NCBI GenBank assembly: GCA_951799425.1
Contig: OX637394.1
Span: forward strand, 12,270,501-12,334,500
Source: Ilex aquifolium
Taxonomy: Eukaryota > Streptophyta > Magnoliopsida > Aquifoliales > Aquifoliaceae
Direction: 5' to 3'
DNA: 64,000 nt
The position numbers and the translations under genes were made by a program. The notes below the pieces were generated by a model. The model worked only from the letters and a program-made list of their open reading frames with translations, made no database searches and was not told the DNA's origin. Position 1 is the stretch's first letter. Each line of letters begins with the position of its first letter. This document shows positions 31,288 through 43,800 of the stretch, piece after piece.

Positions 31288-32210
31288 CAAGGTCGGCCCA
31301 ATCCTTTGGCAACTAAATTGCTTGCCTAGGGCCCCAAATTTTAGAGGGCCCCCACAATATTTATCCTTTTTGTATAGTAGGTCTAATTTTTTATGTTTTA
31401 TTTTATATTTTAGATATGATTACAATTTTTAGGGCTTAAATTTTATTAGTTCAAATCAGTATCTAATTTTATTAAGTCCAAAATTACTCTCTACTTGCTT
31501 AAGCCCAAATTTTAGAGGCCTCCATAAAATTTACCACTTTAGTATAATAGTCCTTTTTATTTTTATTTTTTGTATTTTAGATATGATTCAAATTTTTAGG
31601 GCTCAAATTTTAATAGTTCAAATCAATATCTAATTTTTTTGGGTCCAAAATTACTCCTTCGTGTGAGCTTTAATTTAAATTTTTTTAAATATTTTGGGTG
31701 TGTTCATAGTTGTATTTCACTCAATCACATAGGAAATTTATATTCATTATTTCTTGTGGTGAAAATCTATAAAATTGGTTTTTTTTTTTGTCTTAATATA
31801 AATTTTCAGTCCAAATAATTTATACTTAAATTATCTATGTTATTAAAGTTTTGTACTTCATGCGTACACATTAGTCATGGGTAAAAAATGATTATTTGTT
31901 ATCTTAAAATTATTCTTTGCTCACATATTCTATTATTAAATTACTTGTTGAAAACTTAAATTGATGAAATTTTATTTACAATCAACTAAGAGTGAATGAA
32001 TTAACAATATTATCTATTAAAAAAAATTATTGTCAAAACTTGAGTTTAAAAACTTGATCAATATTTTAAATTTTTAAAAAAATAAAAATAATTTTTTAAA
32101 ACATAAAAAATTATAATAATTAAAAATAAAATATGGCAATAGACAAAATATTAATAGGGTCTCATATGAAAATTTTACGTAGAGCCCCACTTGACCTTGG
32201 GCCGCCCCTA
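31288..32210. mobile_element. non-autonomous hAT element, 923 bp, 8-bp TSD
   Basis: Perfect TSD CTTAAGAT (31280-31287, 32211-32218). Ends CAAGGTCGGCCCAA and the complement of TAGGGGCGGCCCAA match at 11 of 14 positions. The interior is AT-rich without ORFs. It contains a direct duplication of about 165 bp (about 31331-31500 and 31504-31665) starting at CCCAAATTTTAGAG. Confidence 0.9.
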
Positions 32211-32218
32211 CTTAAGAT

Positions 32219-33527
32219 GAACCCTTAGTTTAATTAACTTAGGAAGATTAGAGTTAAAATAAAATTAGGAATTAATCCATATATGACTCTTAGGTGATTT
32301 TAAAAGAATTTTTTTATTAAAACATTGTGTTTTAAAAATATAGTTTGAGTCATTAGCGAACCCTTGAACAACACCCTTTAGTGCTCAAAATGACAAGTTT
32401 TTTGATTGATTTTAGGCTTAAAAAATTAGAAAAATTGCATATGCTCACTAACCTTCGCTAGAACAGTCTCTTTATGACTTAGGGAAGAGACCACATATGT
32501 AATACAGAGACGCTCTATGAGCTCGCTCAAGTGGCCTTGACCATCGCTCGAGGGGTCTGTGCTCCTGCCTCCTTGCCCAGGATTCAAATTCAATTTTCAT
32601 TCCTATGACAACTGCCCTCCCACCGATTGAGCAGTCGTTCGCGAAACTAAGTTTTTTTGTTGATCAAGATTACCCTTATTCCGGACTTATAAATAAGAAG
32701 AGTTTTTTCTTCAGTTAGGGTAAGTCTTTTGAGAGTAAAAACTCATCTTCTATTTAGAGAGTTTCCACCACAAACCTAGATCTCTAAGACCCAAGGCTAC
32801 ACTAAAGATTACACCTGACCTCACAACTTGGTATTAAAAATCTTAATGGTTTGAACCAAACTTATTGGTGTGTATATACCGGTAGTCGTTGGCGTGCCCA
32901 TGATTACTGAAGGCCTAAACAAACCGTACAGCGGAGGGTTTAAGTGAAGTTACACAAGACATCGAAGGAAGGCCTTTAACGAAGAGACCTACGAAAAAAA
33001 GGAACATCTAACCATGATATTGATTAAGGTATAAGATTCGAATACTTATAAATGGACTTTGAGAGCAGTGAATTAGGTTTTTATGAACCATAAGTGATTC
33101 CCCGCAATTTTTTCTCAAGAAGGGTTCTGCGTCAACAAATTACTTGTATTAACCCTCCCTCTAGGTAATGTCATGTGCTCCTCGTATATAATCTTCAGGG
33201 AAAATCCACTTCATTTCTTCTCCTCCCAAAACAACTTTCACAATTACCCTATATCATATTCAATTGTATATAAAATCCTATACCTCTCCTCACATTTTGA
33301 AAAAAATGTTACACGAATAGATATATAGAGTACTTTGTGTAGTGTATTCAAAACCTTAATGACTTGTATATAATAACCAACTAAAAACATTAACCGCGTG
33401 AATGAGTGATGTTGTTCTAAATAAAAGCAAAATGATTGAATAAGGTTGAAGACAAAACGAAAAAGTAGTAAATCATAACAAATTGTTCGCAAAAGTGACT
33501 TTTATCATGAATAATGCATTGCCTCAC
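32219..33527. other. intergenic, with one weak SINE-like stretch
   Basis: AT-rich with no credible ORF. Around 32518-32665 the words TGAGCTCGCTCAAGTGG and GGATTCAAATTC are spaced like tRNA-type A and B boxes, followed by a short T run, but no flanking duplication was found, so SINE identity is only possible. Confidence 0.45.
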
Positions 33528-34574
33528 AATTATTTTTAGAGAGAATTATATTCAGACCCTTGAAATTTGTCACTTAATCACTCAGACCATTTAACATTTG
33601 AAATATTACACACAAACCTTCTGAAGTTTGTACACACATAACACTTGGACTCCTACCGTCAATGTCTGCTAGTAAATTACACTCAAACCTCCTAAAATTT
33701 GTAGGCTTGTAATGCTTAAACCCCTCAAGTTTAAAATATTATATTTAGACCAAAAATACTACAATCAAAGATAAAATATCAAATATTTTAAATTTTACAA
33801 CTAAAATTCATGTTCTATTATGACATTTATTGAAATAAAATCAAAATCAAAAATTTAATTTTTTCTTAAAAATTATAAATAATATACAATTATACTATCT
33901 ATTGAAATTTAATTTGGTCGTTTAAACGACCATATTAAACTATCAAATTACTCTAATTAAAGTTAGAAAATATTGTGTCAATTACAGTTTGACCCCTTTT
34001 TTTATTTTTTAGTTTTATTCCAATATATATTATAATTGTATACTGATTATGATTATTTTTAAAAAATTAGATTTTTATTTTTGATTTTATTTTAATAAAT
34101 GATATAATATAACATGAATTTTGGTTGTAAAATTCATGTTCTATTACGAATGACTTAGACCCCTTGTTTGATTTTTTTAGTTTTATTCTCATAGATAGTA
34201 TAATTGTATACTAATTATGATTTTTTAAGAAATAATTAGATTTTTATTTTTGAATTTATTTCAATAAATGATACAATAGAACATGAATTTTGATTGTAAA
34301 TTTAAAATATTTGATATTTTATCTTTGATTGAAGTTTTTTTGTCTAAATATAACATTTTAAACTTGAGAAGTATAAGTATTGTACGCCTACAAATTTTAG
34401 GAGTCTGGATGTAATTTATTAACAAATATACAAATGGACATTGACGGCAGAGGTCTAAGTGTTATGAGCGTACAAACTTTAGAGGATCTGTATGTAATAT
34501 TTTAAATATCAGGAGATCTGAGTGATTAAGTGACAAATTCTAGGATATCTGGGTGTAATTCTCCAAAAATAATT
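33528..34574. mobile_element. foldback-type element with arms of about 400 bp
   Basis: The left arm (from about 33528) and the reverse complement of the right arm (to 34574) align over about 400 bp. Shared words include TTTGTCACTTAATCACTCAGA and AAGATAAAATATCAAATATTT. The short centre has no ORF. The TSD could not be fixed because the outermost AATTATTTTT is itself inverted. A part of a related copy lies near 60563-60629. Confidence 0.8.
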
Positions 34575-35332
34575 TTATCATCCTTAATTGCCAAAATTAA
34601 ATTTGGCATAATTTCCCCGCCCCCCATAGACTATAACTGCTTCGAGATGGATAGGGGTGGGAAGTGGTTCGCTAGAATATGATCTGATGGCAGAGGCCCG
34701 GTAATGCTGGTGGTGTGGGCTAGTGGTGCTGGTGGCATGATGGTGTTCAGTGGCTGATGGATTGGGCATGAGTGTGTGTGAGTTACAGAGCGTGGAGAGA
34801 GAGGGAGAGAGAGTGTGTTTCCCTGTGTCGCAGGATGGCTAGTGCGAGAGAGCAACGTCGGAGGTGTTCGCTGGTAGGTGAAGCTACTGCTACAATTGTT
34901 AGGATTGGGCTCTCGGATTTTGTGGGTGATATAGAGATTGGGGCTGATTTAGGTGGACAGAAGGCAACAAGTCTGGCTGATTTGGATTGGATAGGCATGC
35001 GCATGATTAGAATTTGCATCTCAATTATGTCTAAGCAACCCAGCGGAGGATTGCATTGGGCATAGGGATTGATCACTTTTGGATCACATTACATCCATTT
35101 TGTCTTGGGCGTCTGAGGAACTCATAAGCTCTCTATGGCCCAAGAATGGACCCATTATGGCTTCCTTGGGTTGCCTAAATTGTAAACTCAACTAATCTAG
35201 TCGGATCGGATCTGATGGGCTAGGCTGAGATCCAAAATTATAAAATTGGGAGAAAAATAAAGCCAAACTCTTGCCAATAGCAAATAATTACTCACAAGTT
35301 GACTAAGATATAGTTCATAAAAAGTTAAAGTA
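34575..35332. other. intergenic, gene-like composition but no confirmed gene
   Basis: GC content is higher between about 34620 and 35070, with GA-rich runs. The 97-aa frame at 34772-35065 (+) shows no recognised domain. It may be a leftover of a gene leader; I do not call a gene. Confidence 0.4.
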
Positions 35333-35342
35333 AGATAAATTC

Positions 35343-35727
35343 TGATGGTGTTATTTCACGTGAATGAGCAGAGAGTTAGAGTATAATTGCTATGATCAGA
35401 TCTGAGCTACAAGGCCCTTGAATTAGTGGTTGAATGCTCTAGTTGTCCGAGGTGTGGTGTGTGTAACACGTAGAAATATAGTGGTTCACCGGCTTGGGAG
35501 CTCGGCTAGTCCACTCTTCAATGGAGTCTCTTGCTCCTAGAATCTATAAACTGATGGTGTTTTACAAGATGCCTTTGATGCCAGTAGGGTTCTCTCTCAA
35601 TTTCTCGTTTGTTTTCTTTGAGGAGAGCTTGAGGTCTGGATTGCGGAGCCCTGGTTACTGTGTATGACCTCCTTGTCTGACCTCCATGTCCGAGCTCATA
35701 CTTAGAGCTTTTTTCTATGTATCATCA
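35343..35727 (-). mobile_element. Tat-related solo LTR, 385 bp
   Basis: TSD AATTC is perfect (35338-35342, 35728-35732). The sequence starts TGATGGTGTTATTTCACG and ends GTATCATCA, the reverse complement of the ends of the Tat LTR at 7025. Interior blocks match that LTR in reverse (TGAGCTACAAGGC, TAGTGGTTCACCGGCT, AGCTCGGCTAGTCCACTCT). It is shorter than 727 bp, so it is a deleted or sister-family LTR. Confidence 0.85.
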
Positions 35728-35739
35728 AATTCAAATAAT

Positions 35740-35913
35740 CACTGGGCTGGTGGTGCGGGGATTAGGTTATGGTTCGAATCGACTTTTGAAAACATTTGTG
35801 GATTTTCGCTGTCTAGGCCCTATTAGCGGGCTTCTCTCGTGGGGTTCAGGATACTATGATAAAGTCTAAGCAAAGGTTTCACCCCGATTGCTTTCAAAAA
35901 AAAAAAAAAAAAA
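35740..35913 (+). mobile_element. tRNA-derived SINE, about 174 bp
   Basis: It has a GGTTCGAATC B-box near 35777, a G-rich 5' part (GGTGCGGGGATTAGG) and a 19-20 base poly(A) tail ending at 35913. The 17-bp target duplication AGATAAATTC(A/T)AATAAT is present right of the tail (35914-35930). On the left it is split by the solo LTR (35333-35342 plus 35733-35739). No coding capacity. Confidence 0.85.
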
Positions 35914-35930
35914 AGATAAATTCTAATAAT

Positions 35931-36531
35931 AATTCCAGGACATAATCTCAAAGGCAAGAAACAAAAGATCTGAAACAAGTCTATACATATTAAAATTAAT
36001 TGATTATTGAGTTAAAAATCTCCTGGAAAAATTAAAATAGCAAAATCCCATACAACTAACAATTAATTGAGTAGTCAACTTATAACATTAAAAAAAAAGT
36101 GCTAAACATATGAGCTGATTATAAAAACAAGTCACTAACCCTGACTAGACACAAACACTTCATAGCACAGTAAACCAAATATCATACATTATACGTAATT
36201 GTCACTGACCCTCAAAGCTTTACGAAATATATTTGACATTTTTTGTGAGAGCATACTACATTTAAAAAATAATAATAATTAAATAATAAATTTGGCACGA
36301 TCCATGATACATGGTAGAAATTTGGAGAGATTTTTGAATGAGTTTAATACTCCAACTGACACTACTATATGGTGTGCGAAGAGACGGTCACAAATCAGTT
36401 TATGGAACACATAAGTTAAATTTTTTTTTAAAAAAAAAAGAAAATTTGACAAAATTATACAAATTAGTCATTTATTAGGGAATATATAATATGTTATTAG
36501 TACGTACATCACTAAACACTATCATGTCATG
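35931..36531. other. intergenic, nothing recognised
   Basis: AT-rich sequence without ORFs, paired ends or repeats that I can support. Confidence 0.6.
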
Positions 36532-36532
36532 T

Positions 36533-38641
36533 AGGGTGTGTTTGGATAATAGATTTGGATAGGCTAGGATTTCTTTTTTATATCCTAACCAATCCAACCC
36601 AAACCCACTCAGCCACTTAAATTAGATGGGTTAGGGATTATATCCAGTCCAATCCATTGTTTGGAAAACAAAAGTGCAATTTTGTGGGCCCCGTGAATTA
36701 GATCATTTCTTTTGTAGAAGTTTACCATTCTACCCATGGACCCCTATCTCTCTCTCTTTTTTTTTAGAGTAAAACTTCCACAATGCGAGGATATATATTA
36801 TTAATTCCAAATCAATATTACACCTAATCGGGGGACATAAAACCTTACCCGTAAATATGAATCTAAGTACATCATGATCTTAAAGTAATAAAATAGAAAA
36901 TTAAATTCATGAAATGGAAAAGGAAAAGGAAATTCATAAGCTTTCCACCCAAGAAGTTTTGTTGTAGGCGGAGCCTCCTGTTTCCGCATAGCTGCTGCCA
37001 CTTCATCAATTTCACTCCTCATTCTAATAGAAATAGAATCCCAAGCCGAACGCAAAGAAAAATAACTGACATTGTTAGAGTCCAAGAAAGCTCTACATGG
37101 CATCAATGGTAAGTAAACTTCGTATATGGTAGCTGTCATATGGTACCAGTTAATAACTCAGAGATCATTGAAAAATAGGTTGGCCTTACTTCCACCCTTA
37201 ATATTAAAGAACCACTGTCCAACCAATAGTAGAGACCCACACACAAATAGGCAATTCATTTTTAGATGTTGAAAAATTCATTTACACAATTCATCAAACA
37301 TATTATGCTCAACATTCTAAATGTACACACAGATGCATAAAACCAATTCATACTTCATAATTCTCAAATCCCAATTCATAATTCATAATTCATAAATTAC
37401 AATTCATAATTCCAAATTCACCATTCATAATTCATAATTCAATTTACACTTCATAATTCAATTTACACTTCATAATTCAATTCTCAAAAATAAAATGAAA
37501 AAAAAGCACAGTATTGTTGGTTCTGAGTAGCTTGAATATTTGTAAGAAAATAATGAACACACAAATCATCAAAATGAAAAAACTATGAGTAGCAATCGAC
37601 CAAGCACTTGAACAATATACCAGAAAAACATAGAGGAGAAGATGAAAAAATGTAAGAGAATCATACCCAGCTAGCAGTTAAATACACTTGTTAATCAAAC
37701 ATAACTAACAACCTAGTATTAATAAAATGAATTCAAATTATAGACACACACAATTGGGCTAAGAAAACCCTTCGACCTTGACAATATGTGAATGAAGAAG
37801 AAGATTAAGCTTGGGGTATGATTTACAAATTGACCTCGTAACTCTCCAATATTAGGCATATAATAAGGAATCCAATTCCTCACAAAAGTGAACAAAGTCT
37901 CATTCTCCATTGTTTGGAATCCAATTCACTTATTGACCACCACCACCACCACCATAAAAATGACTAAAATCTAAAAGACAGAGAGGAGAATTAGGGTTTC
38001 AAAATGACCCACCATCACATCAGATCTGAGAGATAGAGAGGGGAGTTAATTTCATAATAGAAGTTAGGGTTTCAAAATCATCCATCATCGTGGTGAAGAT
38101 CTCTTCTTCATTCGGTCCACTCAGGCACCCAAACCCATCCCAACAAAAACGCTGGGCTTGGGCTTCGTCGCCTTCACAAAGCGAGAGAGAGGAGAGAGAA
38201 AGAGACCGAGATAGAGAGAGACCGAAGAAACTTATCTCAATCCAGCGATGTCGTCAACCACACGAAGCAGAAAGTTGGAGGACCTTAGATTTTCGTCTTC
38301 TCCCTCGCCTCTGTGCAACAGACCTTGGACGAGCTCAGCTCCTTCGCGCTCTGGTTGACAGGAGAAGAGAGAGGTCGGATGGTGTGGAGAAGAGAGGAGG
38401 GGCAAATATGTCTATGGTTGGGTTATCCTCTTCTCTGGGTTCGTAACCCATGGGGGGGTGGGTTAAGTGGAGCCGGTATATGGGGTTTAAATGGTATTGT
38501 AACAACCGGGTCAAGCCTTGACCCGTAATTTATATCCAATCTAAAAAATGACTTCCCAAACAAAAGTTATCTAGGTCTCACTCATATTTTATCCCATCCA
38601 ACTACTAGATAACCACATTTATCCCATTATCCAAACGCCCT
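36533..38641. mobile_element. TIR element of about 2.1 kb, TTTGGATAAT ends
   Basis: The left end AGGGTGTGTTTGGATAAT pairs with the complement of the right end, AGGGCGTTTGGATAAT. Ends of this kind are seen in Tourist/PIF-Harbinger and related plant elements. A 3-bp TSD was not evident. The interior contains an ATTCATA-type minisatellite (37364-37487), a GA-rich leader-like segment (38170-38225) and small ORFs (36801-37139 minus, 38090-38446 plus) that I cannot assign. No transposase was recognised. Confidence 0.6.
37364..37487. repeat. AATTCATA-type minisatellite
   Basis: Irregular repeats of AATTCATA and CAATTTACACTTCATAATT over about 120 bp. Confidence 0.85.
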
Positions 38642-38649
38642 GTGGTGTG

Positions 38650-39170
38650 TTAAACAAAACAAAATTTCTCAAAAATTTGACATGACAATTCCAAATCATG
38701 AGTAATTTTTAATATAATAATTACATTACATCAGATATGTCATGTGACATAACTATCTAATAAAAAATTTAAAAAATTAATAAAGTGAACCAATATATAA
38801 ATTATGTGACAGTGATATGGTCTAATAGTATTTTTGTGACTGTAACTATTGGACTCCATTACTTGACATATTATTATGTCAAAAAATTAGGACAAATTTT
38901 TAGGTTTTAATAGTATTACTTGGAGGCAATTATATAATACATGAGTAATGCTATTAGAATCTAATTTATTGATCTAATGATGTGAGAGTGATATGGTCCA
39001 ATAAAATTATTGTGATTGTAATTATTAGACTTTTTCATTTGAACTCTATTATTTATCATATAATTATGTCAACAAATTACATAATAAATAGTGATTATTG
39101 ACTTTTATCGAACTTACTTGCCCATTTATTTCATTTTTTAGTGGACAATTAGATCAAGTAGCACCAATCG
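38650..39170. other. AT-rich intergenic with degenerate direct repeats
   Basis: Two imperfect blocks containing GTGA(C/G)AGTGATATGGTC(T/C)AATA (near 38808 and 38984) suggest an old duplicated element, but no termini are visible. Confidence 0.5.
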
Positions 39171-39173
39171 TTA

Positions 39174-39763
39174 GAGCAACTTCAACCCTCCTCAACAAAA
39201 TGACTAGTCAAAATATATTTAAATATTGTATTCTCTATTTTAATTAGTCATTTTTTTAAATTCACTCTAACCACGCTTTCTATTTTAGCTAACTATTTCA
39301 CATAACTTTCAATAATATAATTCAAAAATACCACGTAGCCTAATAATATAATTTAAAGTTTTCACAAATACTTGCATTAATATTTCATAGGGCCTAAAAA
39401 TTTCATTATACAAGGGGGGTTTTCAAAATTTGGGTTTTCAGAGAAGGGGGTTTTTCAGAATTGGGGAAAGGGGGTTTTCAGATGGGTTAGAGGCAGGGGA
39501 GAGGTGGGTTTCGAAATTGGGGGAGGAGATTAGCAACTTGGGGGTAGGAGATGAATAAAATTATCTGGACCAACCCTTAGAGAAGACGATGAAGATAGAG
39601 ACGAGCAGTCTGACGAGCTTCTTTTTCTCTCCAGATCTGGTGAGCGACAAGGATCTTCTACATTTTAGCTAGCAAGATGGCGAGTCGATTGAAGTAATTT
39701 TTTTGAGCAACCCTCGCCAAATTAGCTAAGACTAAAAATTTAATTAGTGGGTTAGAAATGCTC
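39174..39763. mobile_element. PIF/Harbinger-type MITE, 590 bp, TTA TSD
   Basis: TTA flanks both sides (39171-39173, 39764-39766). The ends GAGCAACTTCAACCC and the complement of GAGCATTTCTAACCC form the TIR. No ORF. It sits about 1 kb upstream of the SOSEKI-like start codon. Confidence 0.72.
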
Positions 39764-40099
39764 TTACCCTCAATATTTTCTCTAAAATCACTTTTTTTTC
39801 CTACAGATATTTAAGTTTTGTCTCGATTATTTCATCAAACTAAGACCGTAATTTAAACTCATTTAGAACATGTTTCTCGCAAATCACGTTGCACAGGCTC
39901 GTACGTTGCAAAATAAAAGAAGCGGGAGGTACGTCTTGTTTGTAATTATAAACCTTCCAAAGGGGTATTTTGGAAAATAATATAGAAGGAAGCAAGGTGG
40001 CACTGTAGATCCAACAGTAAGAAGCAAATCAATAACCCTTCGAATCAAAAGCCCAAAGATCACAAAAGCAGACAAGAAAATAAAAGAGGAGATAGAGAG

Positions 40100-40804
40100 A
40101 TAGACTATCCCCTCATTGATTTCCACCTTCGTATCTCTCCAGTCACTTTCATCTATACTGTCGTTTCCATACCTCTCTCTCACATCTCTTTCCTCACTGT
40201 ACTCTGCCACTTCCCCGAATACTAATCCAATCCAGCTGACAGATTTATACAGTACTCTCTCCGTCTCTCTCACTCTCTGCTTTGCATTCATTACGGGCGC
40301 TCCATGTGCTGCCTCTCAGGTACTCTCTCTCTCTCTCTCTCTCTCTCCATTCTCGCTAGAACTAGAAACACTTTCTCTTTGCGCTTGTAGCCTGTTCTCC
40401 AGATTCGTCTAACTGCATTTCACCATTTGCATTTGCGGAAATTTCTTGTTCTTCACTCAATCGGTGACACTTCACATTATTATACATACATCTGAGGAAT
40501 ATCATATAATATATATTTTGTGTGTGCATGTTTGATTTGGTAGTGTTGTTTCTGTGGCATTTGATCTCTTCAGGATTCGGAGCTCTGGGAAATTATTTTT
40601 CAGATCTTACACGCTCTAATCAATGCTTGGAGAAATGCTTTGATCTCAACAATATGCTCTACCAAACAGCGGAATTTCGCTTTTGAAGTTGCATTACTGC
40701 CCTAGGGTTTCTGGTGAAGATCAGAGCGTAGAATATTGGATTTGAAGTGAGGATTTATATGTAAATTGCTGTTTTAGGGTTTTGATTGAATATTTTGGGG
40801 TGAA
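40100..40804 (+). promoter_or_regulatory. probable 5' leader of the SOSEKI-like gene
   Basis: It is CT-rich, with a (CT)n run at 40320-40347 directly after a CAG/GT junction, which could be the donor of a leader intron. An upstream frame starts at 40116 and stays open for 98 codons. The transcription start cannot be placed from sequence alone. Confidence 0.5.
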
Positions 40805-43800
40805 ATGGAGGGGCGTACGAGGAAGTACAGGCAAGTGAGTCCGGAGAGAGCTAAAGTGTGGACGGAGAGGTCGCCGAAGTATCATCAGCATAATCGGAAA
40901 GTTCCTGTAGTATATTATCTCTGTAGAAATCGGCAGCTTGAACATCCTCATTTTATCGAAGTCCCTCTCTCTTCTCCAGATGGCCTCTACTTGAGAGGTA
41001 CAGCAATATACATTCAAAACACATATTTATACATGTTTGTCTACCACGTACATGTGTATGCATTTATGTATTTAGAGATAGAGATAAATTTTGATGACTG
41101 ATTTGCTACCATTTCGTAGATGTGATTGATAAGCTAAATAGCCTGAGAGGCAGAGGCATGGCTTCAATGTATTCGTGGTCTTGCAAGAGGTGAGATTGGT
41201 GAAGTGGTTAAGTTTATTTCTATTTTTTCTTTTCAGGACTTTTTTTCTGATTTTTTTTTTGTTGTTTTTTTGGCTTATGTGCAGGAGCTACAAGAATGGG
41301 TTTGTATGGCATGATCTTTGTGAAGATGACCTCATTCTTCCTGCTCATGGAAATGAATACGTTCTTAAGGGCTCTGAACTCTTTGAAGAATCTGGTCCAG
41401 GTGATAACAACATTCTGTGCTTGTTTCTTTTACATATTTATTTTTCTGAACTAAACTTGTGTTTGGTTGCTGAGAAAATGTTGCAAAGGAACAAATACAA
41501 ACTGTGAATTGCTTGAATTATATGGTATTATCAGTTTTCATCTTTTATCCTGTGGTAACGCCAAGAGGTTCACACTATTAAGCCTGATATACCTACATAA
41601 CCTGGCTGAGCTGAAATATTATTAAGTTTTAGCAGTATATTATCTTCAGAAACCTTATTCTATTTGTTCACTTGGATAAAATTGCAAGTATCTATAGCTT
41701 TGCAAACTGCTTAGCGATAATTCTCTGCTGGGCAATGTTTTTGTCTTTCTCCCAAGTATGTATAGCTTTGCAAACTTCTTTTCTACAATTCTTTGCTCCA
41801 CAATATTTTAGTCCCTCTCCAAAGTTGAACTTCATTCTGTTGATTCCGCCTTTCCAAAGTTCTGTTTTTATCATTAAGAGCTATCGAGATTTTGGTAAAT
41901 ATCTGACTAAAAGAAATGGAAAACACACACTGTATATTTTCAGTTCAATTTCTCAGCAACAGAATGGATAAAATTAGTCATGACACAGAAGAAGCCCAAG
42001 TTGTAAATGGGACTTTCTGTTTTCAGGTCGACTCAGTCCAGCTGCAAATATAAGATTATCAATTCCCAAACAATTAGCAGAACCAGCGTCTTCCAGGAGC
42101 CAAGACGAGTCTTCATCTTCTTCCAGCATGAGTGGGAGAGATACAAAGCATTCTCAGGATGATGAGCTCTCTCCTCCGGTTCAACGTCCGAGTTCTTCGG
42201 GTGTTTCCCCAGAATCCAGTGCTGTGAAAGATTCCTCTGGGCATGGTTTATTAGCCTTGGCTGAGTTTAAGGTTTACAAGAGCAATGGTCTTGCTGATGC
42301 TTCCACTCAAACTGAGGAAAACGCAAGCAGAGCTAATAGAGCTCGAAAGACTTGTACAAGGGGTGTGTCGACGGATGATGGTTCATTAGAACCTGAAAGA
42401 AATGGGAAACATCAAAACCAAATTCCACGTGTGAAACAGAGTTCTGAAATTTGCAGGGATTCAGTCTCCCCTCCTCCATCTTCATCCAGTGCCTCTTCAT
42501 CTGGTGGTAAGACAGAGACCTTGGAATCTCTGATCAGAGCTGATCCTAGTAAGCTTAATAGCTTTAGGATACTCGAAGAGGAGGAATTTCGAATGCCGAC
42601 CTGTACGAAGCTCAAGGCTTCAAATATGTTAATGCAGCTGATCTCCTGTGGATCAATTTCAGTGAAAAATCACAGCTTTGGCCTCATTCCAACCTACAGG
42701 CCAAGGTTTTCACATTCAAAATTTCCTTCCCCATTGTTCTCCACGTCGATGATGTTGGGAGAGATGGATTGCCTGACTGAGAATCCAAGGCTCATGAGTC
42801 TGCGGTTAGAAGATAAGGAATATTTCAGTGGGAGCTTGGTTGAGACAAGTATGCTTAAGGAAGGAGTAGCTGTTCTAAAACGATCTTCTTCCTACAATGC
42901 TGACAGGTTAGCCACTTAGCCTGTTTCCAACACTCTTACGTACCACATTATGAGTTGATGTTAGCCTTCATTGTACATATATGTGAGCTTAAAGAGTTCA
43001 AGGTGCTACATTTAAAAATAAATAATATGTATCAGAAGCAACATGAAGATTCCCTGAATTGGCCAAATTTTATGCCTCAGGATATATACAACGGAACTCA
43101 TATGATACATGGAAAGGTAATTATGAGGCAGTCACATGACCTGCTCTAACATGTTATTGGTTGTTCGAAATTTGTCAGATTTGACTTATTCCTGAATTCA
43201 TACTGGCCAAACTGGGTTTTCAAATGGCATCTATTTACAATGTCTGCATATATTTTTTGCATTCATTATCCTATTATCACCGAAGTATGTGATTATATTT
43301 ATGTTATCTTTCTCCAATTCCATGTATCTAAATCTATTAATTATCTTGCATTAGGTGATTTAGAAAAAAAAATATTAGATTTGGTTGGATGTAATGTCTC
43401 AAAAAAAAAAAAACACCTGCAGCACAGTTGAATTTCATGTGAAGTTAATCAGAAAAACAAATATTGTTCAAATAGGTTGTCATTATCACAATCAATTGTA
43501 GAATACTGTACAATATCGTGCAATGGAAATCCTAAAAGGGTCCTCATTTTCCTACAATTTCGTTAATATCATTTCTTTTCAAGGTGAAATTTTCTTGTCA
43601 TCGAAACAATTAATCTTTGGTAATAGTAGGTGGTGCTTGCTTCTCCGCCAACAATTTTGGTAGCCAACATTTAGTGTACTGTTCTCCCTGGGCTATTTTT
43701 CATACTAAAATTAGGAAAATACTTTGTAACAGGACAAGTAAGCAATTTGATTCGGGTGAAGACAAGGAGGAGACTACCTCAGCACGTTCAAAGTGCATCC

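Noticed and set aside
39884-40291. Minus-strand ORF of 135 aa with a hydrophobic stretch
   Set aside because: It is antisense to the SOSEKI leader, has no known domain and its composition reflects the CT-rich leader.
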